15,919 nucleotides of DNA, taken from Hondaea fermentalgiana (Eukaryota; Sar; Bigyra; Thraustochytrida; Thraustochytriidae). A model generated the notes under the pieces. It saw only the letters and a program-made list of their open reading frames with translations. It searched no databases and was not told the DNA's origin. The stretch spans positions 92,914 through 108,832 of the forward strand of contig NPFB01000181.1 in assembly GCA_014084085.1 (NCBI GenBank). The letters run 5' to 3'. Position numbers and translations under genes: made by a program. Below, piece after piece: positions 8,901 through 15,806 of the stretch (within the stretch, counting starts at the first letter, position 1; every line of letters starts with the position of its first letter).

Positions 8901-10162
8901 TCTCCGAGCTTGAAAATAAGTCAGTCTGTATTGTGTGCGAGAATCAGCTGGCGAACCGTCGCTGCACACCGTGTGGCGACGACTTTTGCGACAATTGCTG
9001 GAAACTCACGCATCGCACCGCAGCGCGGGAAAAACATGTCTTCGAGGCCTATTCCCGGTTCACCCGTCCAGAGCTCGAGTACGGGGACCGATGGTGCCCG
9101 TACTGCGACCTTGCGCCGGCGGCGCGGAATTGCAAACACTGTGGGGATATCTACTGCGTTGAGTGTTACGAGGAGTTTCATGAGAACGGTCGCCGTCGCA
9201 CGCACGTTTGGACACCGGCAAACGATTACGCAGTGTGGAAGAAGCTGTACGACGTTGCAAGTTCGCGATACTACTACTTTAATACGTTCACTGAGGAATC
9301 GACGTGGGAAAAGCCTGCGGCGATACTGCAGCGCGAGGAGGATGAAGATGCGGGCCGACCCGTCACCGAGGGTCTGCGTCGTGTACAAGAGCGCGAAGCG
9401 ACAGAGAATGAAGACTCTGATAATCCAATCCCTGGGCAGATTCGAGTCCTCGAAGAAGAAGTTGCCCACTTGCAAGAGTGGAAGGCAGAGATGGACCGGC
9501 AAAATGAGGAAGACGATGCGGCCGAGGCTGAAGAAGCCATACGGTCATTTCGAAGTGGCGCCAAGGCGAAAAAGGCGCAAGTCTTTTCCTTCCTTCGTCA
9601 AAAGCGAACCTTGGAAGAAGAAGTCTTTTATGAGCAAAAGGCGTATCTGGAACGCATGCTGCGAGATGAAGCCACCAAGGACATTGGAATTGATGCTGCG
9701 CTCACGGGCACGGAACTGTCCAGGAATGCCTACGAGGCAAAGCTGTTGCAGGACATGGCAGAAGCTCGTGTAGCTATTCGCAAGGACGCGCATCGCCAGG
9801 CCGTTGAGCAAATGAGTAACGATCTCTTCAAAAAGCGTGTCGCCAAGGCAACCAAGGAATTCCGTGGCGTGTCGAACTCGCATCAGCTCGTCCTCGAATG
9901 CAAAAAGGCTGGCATCAAATACGGTCCGGACTACCTCGGTGCAGGCAAAATGACCAAAACGGAGGCTATCGAGAAGCTGGTCATCTGGCGTTACGAGCAA
10001 GAGATTGAGCAAAAGCACCGCCTCGAGGACCAAGCCAACCTGCTCAAGGACACTGAGAAGATCCGTAAGCGGCTTGCCAGACTTGAAGCAGGACCTGGTG
10101 AGCGCGCAAAGGGCCCAGCGTCACGTTTCGGGGGGCTCTTTTCTCGCTTTCCCAAGGCGTAA
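5969..10162 (+). CDS. Multi-IQ, WW and B-box zinc-finger protein
   Basis: A 1397-residue protein, intronless here. About 16 IQ motifs (calmodulin or light-chain binding, IQxxxRGxxxR-like) fill residues 198-765, for example TIQRCYRGHVGRRKA near 201, TRIQKVIRGVQTRRR near 477 and TRIQARVRGMLARSF near 584. A WW domain follows (W858, W884, P887). Next come three B-box-type zinc fingers. The second (C987, C990, C999, C1002, C1007, C1010, H1015, H1023) and third (C1043 to H1079) have complete ligand sets. The first (C941 to H973) lacks a normal first CxxC pair unless C928 serves. A second WW domain (W1090, W1113, P1116) and a charged, coiled-coil C-terminus complete it. The role is probably a calmodulin-regulated cytoskeletal or flagellar scaffold, by inference. 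The ATG at 5978 (codon 4) has a better start context than 5969. Stop is TAA. Confidence 0.9.
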   Translation: MTTMAPKRGEAKQAKQSKRAEQKQIPGKALHGAGQGGAGVMQRPSRGQEGQNAQSAWTTTSKELDRELRKHVLAEMRQSQAVEASVLAARKILPMTYLFERDIQECRDRMRRAVVDVLKRMQTQAKALAWRRWKRHLHLLELEETRNKAEMDLLIKQAKSLRTLERLARRALQGKPRIYLMHWKSQTNAMIDAERRSAAGTIQRCYRGHVGRRKAARRSKALERMRQRNSDAVCATAFLERRATLVRMYNAKRRARAAQCEAAAMRIQLLFRRYCAQRHVAFLANRKAGDLRLQQAAIKMQSAWRERLALRAAHNVRDARRAVNIALGRKIAMRNRAALAISRVGRGAIGRQEARARRLEWEYLSRAAERIQKFYRVKNGSYALSVRIAARREREKREAAARRQHASIVIQCFARRNRARKRAREARQARELLLARQNLAAERLQIFWWRCQGQYELARRCATRRDELARQNASATRIQKVIRGVQTRRRVTRFRTHTRAALVIQHLARSWLAIRKVNRKREQRRRRLARMATLIQSMVRVRAALKRTGELRRRRAATRIQCMTRSHFARAVRRQKARERAAATRIQARVRGMLARSFYQALREKTAATILQTQVWRPRLARSRVRQARTLESRARARREANLVWVLTRRTRCARVIQCRARILIARRRFLELVRAYRNEAACVIQRAVRVLLAKCAVKRAYQEIAARKIQRFWQRILERRVLQRRFKDRRKLLDRQDVCARTLQRVWRAHRGRKRFKQLLKLEKGRVIQEEYKHERKLKMEKDKERLARKEARQNRRREALGRFREEAYLTAVKSRTKLRETEGFQIPGWAENLCSLDLLERVLKHEKRRHEIDRAWTEVPVDETQPESDCYFYNELTGHSQWEVPDCIAQERAREARDAERSEKAAALVQAFEAKRTARPAETLLCRRNVPWVSALAMCNRPATIHCHHCNEVFCEACAERAHKRGPAKNHALLLISELENKSVCIVCENQLANRRCTPCGDDFCDNCWKLTHRTAAREKHVFEAYSRFTRPELEYGDRWCPYCDLAPAARNCKHCGDIYCVECYEEFHENGRRRTHVWTPANDYAVWKKLYDVASSRYYYFNTFTEESTWEKPAAILQREEDEDAGRPVTEGLRRVQEREATENEDSDNPIPGQIRVLEEEVAHLQEWKAEMDRQNEEDDAAEAEEAIRSFRSGAKAKKAQVFSFLRQKRTLEEEVFYEQKAYLERMLRDEATKDIGIDAALTGTELSRNAYEAKLLQDMAEARVAIRKDAHRQAVEQMSNDLFKKRVAKATKEFRGVSNSHQLVLECKKAGIKYGPDYLGAGKMTKTEAIEKLVIWRYEQEIEQKHRLEDQANLLKDTEKIRKRLARLEAGPGERAKGPASRFGGLFSRFPKA
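6062..6086 (+). other. G-quadruplex-forming run in the coding strand
   Basis: Five G-tracts (4, 4, 3, 4 and 5 Gs) are separated by loops of C, CA, C and C. This is an ideal parallel G-quadruplex pattern and would form in the mRNA sense strand about 90 nucleotides after the start codon. It encodes the Gly/Ala-rich HGAGQGGAGV segment, so part of the pattern follows from GGN codons. Confidence 0.7.
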
Positions 10163-10445
10163 TTGCAAACGGATTTACGTTCGGCCCTAGATCTAAAAAG
10201 AAGTGTTGTATCACAGTGTAGGTCAATCACATCAATTCATCCATTCGTACCAGTCACGACCTGGAAACAAAAGCAAAGTGAGACAGGGAGGAAGAAATGG
10301 GGAGTTAGCGTACGGGAGAGGGCTCACAAGATTGAACCTAGCTATCTGTATCGACAATTCGTTCTTTAAATTTCTCTCATTCCGGATCCATGAGCTACGG
10401 TATCAGCGCGCGCGTGAAAAGATATCCTTGTCATGTCATGCTTTG
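10163..10445. other. Convergent intergenic region
   Basis: This 283-bp stretch separates the 3' ends of the IQ gene (+) and the LRR gene (-). It must hold both transcript ends. No AATAAA is seen on either strand and no ORF of note. A palindromic CG alternation (GCGCGCGCG) lies near 10407-10415. Confidence 0.6.
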
Positions 10446-11276
10446 TCAAGCTGCGAGCAAAAGGTCTTGGCTAAAGAGAAAGGAGGCGAGGAGGGGAACA
10501 ACACTGGCAACGACCTCCACCTCGTGATGCACCCGATTATATTCATTCTGCAACTCGCGAGTTCGCCTAACTTTTGATGACTCACCCTTTGTCGACTTGT
10601 CAGAGCGAAGCGCAACGTGAGGTTCTCGCGGGCGCTTGCGAGCAAGAGGAAGCCCGAATCGTTCGCTAAGCTTTACCGCGACACGTACCTCAGGAAGTGT
10701 GTCGAGCATGTATGCAATGTCGCGTTTGAGATTTACAATTTTGCAGTTTGGCTCCATGGCAGTACGAATGTCATCCAAGACTGGTTTGATCTTGATTAGG
10801 GACTCATTCACGCGTACGGCGGCAAGGAGCGCATGTTCGCCCTCATCACCAAAGTTGTTACCCATCAGGAGGAGCTCGTGGAGCGAATCATTCTTGCGTA
10901 AAGCCTGCGCTAGAGCGGCGATACCGGTATCCCCAATGTAGTTGTGGTCGAGATTGAGAAAGATGAGCGAGTCGTTTCGACAAATACTTTGGGCAAGGGT
11001 GGTCACGCCCTGGTCGCCAAAGTTGTTTTGCTCGAGATCCAATGATTCGAATTTGTCAGTTTTGGCCAGGGCTTCAGCGAGCGGCTCGGCGCAGCGTGGC
11101 CCAAGTTTGTTAAACTTGAGGTTGATTTCGACCAGTGTGTTGCACGCAATACTTGCGCTGAGCGCGCGAACTCCGCGCAAACCTATTTCGTTGCTTTGTA
11201 TTGAGAGGTATTTGATGGCTTGGTTCTTTTCGAGGATCCTGGCAATAGGAATGGCACCAGCAGGGCCCAAGCCGTT

Positions 11277-11279
11277 TCA
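11277..11279 (-). other. In-frame TGA within the LRR array
   Basis: The minus-strand codons run GAA CTT GGG TGA AAC GGC TTG GGC. The stop sits at the variable position just before the conserved Asn of the repeat. In the other repeats this position holds Gly, Arg, Gln, Thr, Tyr, Lys, His, Ser or Phe. A single base change from GGA, CGA or AGA would explain it. No intron is needed, because the 28-residue spacing counts the TGA as one residue. Confidence 0.85.
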
Positions 11280-11955
11280 CCCAAGTTCGAGATCTGTTAA
11301 CGTGGTGTTACTTTCGAGCGCACGTGATATCGCGCGCGCGCCTTCGTCGCCGATGCGATTTCTGTACAGATCAAGGATCTCCAAAGTGGAATTCTTTTCG
11401 AGCATCGTAGCGAGCGCTTTGGCACCTTCAGAGCCGACCACATTCTGGGTAAGGTGCAAACGTTTGAGAGATGAATTGACTTCCAGACCTCGTGCAAGAC
11501 CTTCCGCTCCTTCATCGCCAATGTTGTTGGTGTACAGTCCAAGAAAGAGCAAGCTTTCGTTGCGTTTGAGCGCGCGTCCAAGAGCGGCGGCGCCACGATC
11601 CGCGACATTATTGTATGTGAGGTCCAAGCCCGCGAGTTGATTGGTTTCGAGAGACTTGACCAGCCGGATTGCGCCATAGTCACTCACCAAGTTTTTCTGA
11701 AATGAGACAAACCTCATGGCTCGATTCTCGGCCAGCGCGCGCCCAAGCGCGATGGCGCCCGTGTCACCAATTTTGTTTTTCTCAACGCTTAGTTTTCGCA
11801 GTGTTACGTTTTTCCCAATTCCGATGGCAAGTGCCGAAGCGCCTGCATCGCCGATATTGTTGCCTTCGAGACTCAGTTCCAGCAAGGTCACATTCATTTG
11901 GAGCGCTCGCGAAATGAGGTTGGCGCCAACCTTGCAAATACCTGATTTGCGTAGA

Positions 11956-12049
11956 CTATACGCGTGACACAGCACGACGGCGTGAGTTTTCTTTGAACGA
12001 TCGCTTGGGCAAAGCGCGTAGCTATGCTTCAATCACACGGTTGACTTAC
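11956..12049 (-). other. Intron 2 of the LRR gene (94 nt)
   Basis: The donor is AT/GTAAGT (GT at 12049-12048) and the acceptor is GCGTATAG/T (AG at 11957-11956). A CTCAC branch-like sequence lies about 30 nucleotides before the acceptor. The unspliced frame has stops in this interval, and splicing joins two coding halves of an LRR in phase. This is the best-supported intron in the window. Confidence 0.75.
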
Positions 12050-12160
12050 ATGAGCTTTCGTGCTGTGGTGTTTTGCTCGAGCTCTTGCGTGATGGGAATC
12101 AAGACATTCCAGAGAATACGACGTCCAGTGACGCCAAGCCTGTCGGCACGCGCAAGATTC

Positions 12161-12270
12161 CTGTCACCCGTATGAGAACAAGTGTGTTAGAGACCCTGTT
12201 CGTTAGCCAATGCTTTGGAGGAAGCCAAAGCAAGGAAAGCCTTTTCAGATTCATTCCTCAACGAACGTAC
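12161..12270 (-). other. Intron 1 of the LRR gene (110 nt), tentative
   Basis: The donor is GC/GTACGT (12270) and the acceptor is GGTGACAG/G (12161), with a consensus CTAAC branch sequence about 30 nucleotides upstream of the acceptor. Splicing is in phase and links a 20-codon first exon to the exon that encodes RRILWNVLIPITQELEQNTT. A competing reading treats the same interval as coding in another frame (see findings), so confidence is moderate. Confidence 0.45.
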
Positions 12271-12477
12271 GCTACATTTCTGGCACCATCGCGAAGCTTT
12301 TTCAAGGTGCTGTCGATGCACTCATTGCACATGGTGCTTGTTTTTGTGTGGACAAGGTGTCGCGTCGCACAGTCTCATCCGTTGTAGCGTCGTCACAATC
12401 GCGATCTTGTGCGGCTCAACGTGGGACTCGGGGAGCACGCGGATCAAACGAGGACGAAACAACGTCTCTGCGCGATA

Positions 12478-12786
12478 TCAGCCAGTCAGATGGAGGGCCG
12501 ACTCCCCAGCAGCTCCTTGGGAGCTTGCAGCAGCGGTCCGCGTTTCGTCCGCGAGCAGGTCCCGGGACGACGTCAGGGCTGCGATTTTTCGTTCGTCCCA
12601 AACGAGATTTCGTAGGAAAAGCATCGCACTGCAGGCCAGAGGCTTCACAATTGAAGCGTCGAGTGCATGGCACGGTAGATCGAGTCCGCGTGTTGGCTTT
12701 CTGAGACATTCAAAGCGCTTGAATGCTGAGAGATGCTTCGAAATCGGACGCCGGCGATTCTCCCTCCGAGAACACGGAGCTAGCTG
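12478..12786 (-). pseudogene. Coding-like fragment, possibly the continuation of the kinase-like segment
   Basis: A 102-codon stop-free minus-strand frame without a usable ATG near its start. Its second half has protein-like composition and strong G-at-first-codon-position bias (for example PLACSAMLFLRNLVWDERK and TSSRDLLADE). It could be the C-lobe continuation of the kinase-like segment: a weak donor (GT at 12805) and acceptor (AG ending at 12726) would join the two in phase through an 80-nt intron. The frame then meets TGA at 12480-12478, resumes for 51 codons, meets TGA at 12324-12322 and resumes again for 44 codons. I recognise no family in the fragment itself. Confidence 0.3.
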
Positions 12787-13040
12787 TCATCGAAAGCGAT
12801 ACAACCCATCTTCGCATGGTCCATGTTGTTTCTCGTATCTGCAAATTGGATCAAGTCAAGTTGGCCATCCAGTTGGATCGTCACCGAATCGACACTCATA
12901 CAGCCATGTACAAGGTTGGCAGCGTGGAAGCCATTGAGCGCCCCAGACAAGCAAATGACGCGTGGCGTCAGGAGACTGAGGACCCGTTCAACCCTCACTC
13001 CTTCGTAAGTCTCGTTTATGCTCTTATGCAAACATCTAGA
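12780..13040 (-). pseudogene. Pseudokinase-like fragment (kinase catalytic-loop region)
   Basis: About 87 codons lie between a TGA (13043-13041) and a TAG (12782-12780). The segment ALNGFHAANLVHGCMSVDS and the residues after it align without gaps to a protein-kinase helix E, catalytic loop and Mg loop. The FH-x3-LVH spacing, the H of HRD, the DG turn 13-14 residues later, and L-x-F at the DFG position all match. Catalytic residues are replaced: HRD becomes HGC, the loop Asn becomes Ser, and DFG becomes QFA. No N-lobe is found upstream in the window, where the PG-rich gene lies. It is therefore an eroded copy or an exon of a gene I could not assemble. A plus-strand frame (12723-13085) overlaps in register and is taken as its antisense shadow. 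Confidence 0.4.
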
Positions 13041-13094
13041 TCAAGACACCTCAGCAGAGAATCCCTCAAACCACAAGATCTCTGAGACCTCTTT

Positions 13095-13628
13095 TTAACT
13101 ATTCGTTGACCGATGACGCGCGAGATCTTGCTTGCGCTTATCCGATGTTTGTGGATTGCGCGAACGGGTGGCGGTGCAGGGACGTTTATCAAAGCAAGAG
13201 GGTAAGATGATGTCTTGGCGCATATCTTTTCCCTCGTAGCGATCATTGATGGCTCTCTTTGTTGGTTGCGGAGGTTCTCTCCAACGAAGTGCTCCGTCGC
13301 CGTCGCGACGTCGCGTTCGCTGTTCTGCGGCTTGCACGTCATAATGCCCCGGCCCTGGAAGGGCATGCTGGTCGTTAGGGTCCTTGACGCGCGAGCGTTT
13401 CGTCTCAAAGGCGTCAATTTTAGCCCAGTCGAGTGGCGTCGCCTTTTCGCCGCGGAGGAGTTTGGTGGCGATTTTCAGTGCTTGATCCGCGGACTTACAA
13501 AGGAGCGCTTCTTCTAGCTTGGCGGCCGCACGGGCGTCAGCCTTGCTCCGGCCATCTGACGGTCGAGGCATATGGCTCGATTTCGTTCCTTCAAACGATA
13601 ATGCTTGAGGGCCACGCGACCCGTCCAT
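13095..13628 (-). CDS. Small protein with a sperm-tail PG-rich (SHIPPO/STPGR) repeat
   Basis: A 177-residue protein. Residues 90-98 read LPGPGHYDV, matching the PGPGxY core of sperm-tail PG-rich repeats found in flagellar and microtubule-associated proteins. The preceding segment (about 34-83) is helical and charged; the C-terminus is very basic. Only one clear PG unit is seen, whereas family members usually have several; a degenerate second unit may lie at ILPSCFDKRP (141-150). The ATG at 13628 has A at -3 and G at +4. The frame is open farther upstream without a better start. Stop is TAA. It is divergent from the EF-hand gene, so the two may share a promoter. A flagellar role is inferred from the motif alone. 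Confidence 0.55.
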   Translation of the reverse strand: MDGSRGPQALSFEGTKSSHMPRPSDGRSKADARAAAKLEEALLCKSADQALKIATKLLRGEKATPLDWAKIDAFETKRSRVKDPNDQHALPGPGHYDVQAAEQRTRRRDGDGALRWREPPQPTKRAINDRYEGKDMRQDIILPSCFDKRPCTATRSRNPQTSDKRKQDLARHRSTNS

Positions 13629-13889
13629 ATTTCGCGTTTCTATTATCCAATTTAGGGTGTGTGTACTACATATTGGTGAGTAAAACGGTGCGCGCGGGGA
13701 CTGCAAAAGCTGGATCCCGTTCCCACCCGGGGGCGACTCGTGGCGACTTGGCTTGCATTGTGCGTCGGGGCGGCGTGGTCGCGCGACCAAAGGCGCGGTT
13801 TATTCGCGCGCGGTCACGGAGGTCGCCCTTGTGGCCAGCTTGTGTGCTCTTGGCAAGCTTGTGTGGCTTCTGCGAGGGTGCATTGCAGC
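13629..13889. promoter_or_regulatory. Divergent promoter region with a 14-bp palindrome
   Basis: These 261 bp separate the start codons of the PG-rich gene (-) and the EF-hand gene (+), so both promoters must lie here. The perfect palindrome TGGTCGCGCGACCA occupies 13776-13789 in a CpG-rich stretch and is a candidate transcription-factor site. No TATA box is evident at a convincing distance from either start. Coding frames crossing the region are not supported. Confidence 0.4.
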
Positions 13890-14882
13890 ATGCCCGTGCG
13901 AGAGGAGGTCGCGACGCTTCTGGCAGAGATCCAGCCCGTGACCTGCCACAAGAGGCGGACGGGTGCGCGGCAAAGGACCAAGGGGCCCAGACATCGGCCT
14001 CGGCCACCATGTGTACCCCGCGTTGCGATGCGCGCAAGCCCAAGAGAAGTGAAGACAGTACATTTAAGTCCGAGAACTGACTGTGAGTCCAAGCCCGTGG
14101 AGGCGCTCGAGCCCGAGGAGGCGCTCGAGCCTGAGGCCAAACCTCCTTACGACTTTCATAGCTGGCCGGGCATACGACATGGCTGCAAGCAATGCGACGC
14201 AATTTTTGAGCAAATGCAGCAAGTTCTCGCGCAGCGCAGAAATGAATGGCTTCGGCGCCGAGGCGGACGGGTTGTGGCCAAAATGACCCAGGAGGAAAGG
14301 CGCATGTATCTAAAGGTTTTCGAGCTTCTTGACGAGGATGGCAGCGGGGCTCTCGACTTTGAGGAGATATCCCTCGCTCTGAAGCTCGTTGGGCTTCAGA
14401 AAAGTCTCGATCAATTACAGCATGTAATCGACGAGCATGCAACAGATGGTGAACTTGATTTCAACGCCTTTCTCATGGTCGTTGAGTCGTCGATGAATAT
14501 AACAAAGAAACACAGCGCGCAGCGACAGTGCCATGACAAAGAGAGGCAGCAGGCTCACAAGGTATCTAAACAAGGAGGGGAAGCCTCTGGCAACGCGCAA
14601 GGTCTCGGAGGCGACGCTGAGGACGACAGTAATCAAGACCAGGTCTTGCCATTTCATCTTTTCTTGCCTGCATTCAGCAGGAAAAAGAACGTCGAGTTTG
14701 TCATGAATCTTGAGCTTGTCGACGGCAAGCAACTTCCTCATCCTCTGGAAGAAGCCGACGACAGCTCCGTGGCATTGAAGGCCTCGCTGTCTGCCAAGAG
14801 AGATCGCCTTTGTCGGCAGTGTCGCCACAGAAATGCTACTGCAATCCTTCCTATCGCGCGCCGTCTCACGACGCAGCAACGT

Positions 14883-14953
<71 letters not shown>

Positions 14954-15080
14954 TGACCAGCAGAATAACCAGCAGAGCGACCAGGAGCAGCCATGGCACC
15001 AGCAGAACCATCACCAACAGGAGCAGAACCACCACCCCAAAAAACCACCACCACCAGCAGAACTCGCAACAGGCAGTTGA
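13890..15080 (+). CDS. EF-hand protein with a polyglutamine and Gln/His-rich tail
   Basis: A 396-residue protein. Residues 148-159 (DEDGSGALDFEE) form a canonical calcium-binding EF-hand loop with acidic residues at positions 1, 3, 9 and 12. A second loop at about 182-193 (EHATDGELDFNA) keeps Gly6 and Leu8 but has Ala at positions 3 and 12, so it probably binds calcium poorly. The N-terminus is basic; an EALEPE duplication lies just before the conserved part. The C-terminus has 23 consecutive Gln followed by Asn/Gln/His/Pro-rich sequence. The start at 13890 has A at -3; the frame is open to 13740 only with GTG. Stop is TGA at 15078-15080, and a shift at the A6 run near 15040-15045 would extend the Gln/His-rich tail. 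It is likely a calcium sensor; the partner is unknown. Confidence 0.7.
14100..14135 (+). repeat. 18-bp tandem duplication
   Basis: GAGGCGCTCGAGCCCGAG (14100-14117) is followed by a copy with one C-to-T change (14118-14135). It encodes EALEPE twice in the EF-hand protein. The single silent difference suggests a recent duplication. Confidence 0.8.
14883..14951 (+). repeat. CAG/CAA polyglutamine tract, 23 codons
   Basis: Twenty-three consecutive Gln codons, mostly CAG with a few CAA interruptions in the middle. The EF-hand frame fixes the reading as Gln rather than Ser or Ala. Length polymorphism between strains is likely, as in other CAG tracts. The CAA breaks would lower slippage. Confidence 0.9.
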
Positions 15081-15117
15081 GACGCCAACCGTGGACAATT
15101 CATCATGATGGTAAAGC

Positions 15118-15357
15118 TTGCATAAGCTCATCGCGCTCTATCGCGTGCGTACGATGCAGCAAAGCGTGGACCAGGATCGCCATCAGCATCGGCATCAGCA
15201 CCAGACCACCGAGACGCCGAACGTGACCACCATGGCAAGAAAGGCTCCATACTCTCGGAGCGATCTCAACGCGCTTGTTTCCATGCACACGATGCTCGAG
15301 CGTTATCAGCAGTATTCATCAAAGCAAGTAATACAGACAAATTGGATAGTTTACTGA
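15118..15357 (+). CDS. Doubtful short ORF, Gln/His-rich at its start
   Basis: A 79-codon frame (start codon ATG only in-frame at 15154) reads RHQHRHQHQTTETPN and then a mixed segment (YSRSDLNALVSMHTMLERYQ). Its His/Gln richness resembles the tail of the EF-hand protein just upstream, so it may be a downstream exon of that gene or chance translation of the CATCAG-rich DNA at 15178-15205. No domain is recognised, and it is in a different frame from the EF-hand CDS. Confidence 0.2.
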   Translation: MHKLIALYRVRTMQQSVDQDRHQHRHQHQTTETPNVTTMARKAPYSRSDLNALVSMHTMLERYQQYSSKQVIQTNWIVY

Positions 15358-15434
15358 GATTTTGTTACATGTGTACTCTGTTGGCCAATCTCACTAGATT
15401 GGAAGTCCTTTTGGTCCCAGAGAATTGAGCATCC

Positions 15435-15806
15435 ATGTTACCGCTTCTTGCAGGTGCAAAGCTGGTCCTTGGGCACGCCTCGAAGCGCGCTCTCAACGTG
15501 GTTGCCGCAGCCACCCCACGTCGTCTTGCCACACTTGTCGCACTTTACTTGAAAGCACATCTTGCTTGGTTGCTTGGCTGGTTGCTTGATTGCTTGGTTG
15601 CTTGTCTTGTTTTGTCGATTGCGGGTTTGCTGCTCGTTGCGCCGCGCTACGTTTCCCGCTCGGCTCTCGGACGTCGGAGTTTTTTTATTTTTTTTTCAAT
15701 TTTCCTTTTCTCCGCTCCTCTCTTTTCCCTCCTCCGTCATTTCTCCGTTCCCGAATTCGGCCGTCCATACCTATACACCACTAGCACGCCACGGTGCATT
15801 CGTTAA
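15435..15806 (+). CDS. Doubtful ORF, hydrophobic, possibly membrane
   Basis: A 123-codon frame from an ATG in weak context (T at -3). The N-terminal 35 residues look protein-like (SKRALNVVAAATPRRLATLV). They are followed by a long hydrophobic stretch largely produced by the TTGCTTGG simple repeat (15561-15609) and a T-rich run. It may be chance, or the true start of a membrane-protein gene whose later exons lie past the window edge. Confidence 0.2.
   Translation: MLPLLAGAKLVLGHASKRALNVVAAATPRRLATLVALYLKAHLAWLLGWLLDCLVACLVLSIAGLLLVAPRYVSRSALGRRSFFIFFSIFLFSAPLFSLLRHFSVPEFGRPYLYTTSTPRCIR
15561..15609. repeat. Imperfect TTGCTTGG simple repeat
   Basis: Five to six imperfect copies of TTGCTTGG or TTGCTTGA lie in tandem. 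A T-rich run follows at 15680-15706. The rest of 15081-15919 holds no gene I can support beyond the two doubtful ORFs. Confidence 0.6.

Larger units (their letters stand above)
10446..12332 (-). pseudogene. NLRC3-like leucine-rich-repeat gene with an in-frame TGA; three exons proposed
   Basis: Fourteen ribonuclease-inhibitor-type leucine-rich repeats of 28 residues (LxLxxNxIGDxGAxxLAxAL), a fold used for protein binding. Proposed exons on the minus strand are 12332-12271, 12160-12050 and 11955-10446. Joining across the two introns keeps phase and completes the first repeat: NTTARKL joins ILRKSGICKVG, at the exact 28-residue spacing to the next repeat. An in-frame TGA at 11279-11277 replaces one variable residue in the ninth repeat (LELG-stop-NGLG) while the register continues unchanged for six repeats. 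Translation stopping there gives about 283 residues; reading through gives about 559. The Lys/Arg-rich tail after the last repeat has no recognised domain. It may be a young pseudogene, a readthrough gene or a base-call error. Exon 1 (20 codons, starting MCNECIDSTL) is the least certain part. Confidence 0.75.

Noticed and set aside
10446..12786. UGA reassigned to a sense codon genome-wide
   Set aside because: All Trp codons in the phosphatase and IQ proteins are TGG, and none of the clear long genes contains an in-frame TGA. The clear genes end in TAA or TAG, so the idea is not excluded by stop usage alone, but local decay or readthrough is simpler.
12215..12937. 240-codon plus-strand ORF starting with TTG
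   Set aside because: There is no ATG start and no recognisable domain, and the Cys/Ser/Arg/His-rich composition is typical of noise. It lies opposite coding-like minus-strand segments.
12723..13085. 120-codon plus-strand ORF
   Set aside because: It is in codon register opposite the kinase-like segment and has no domain of its own. It is kept only as the competing explanation for that region.
14415..15131. Minus-strand ORF with a long poly-Leu stretch, seemingly a membrane protein
   Set aside because: The Leu run is the reverse complement of the CAG tract, and the frame is the in-register shadow of the EF-hand gene.
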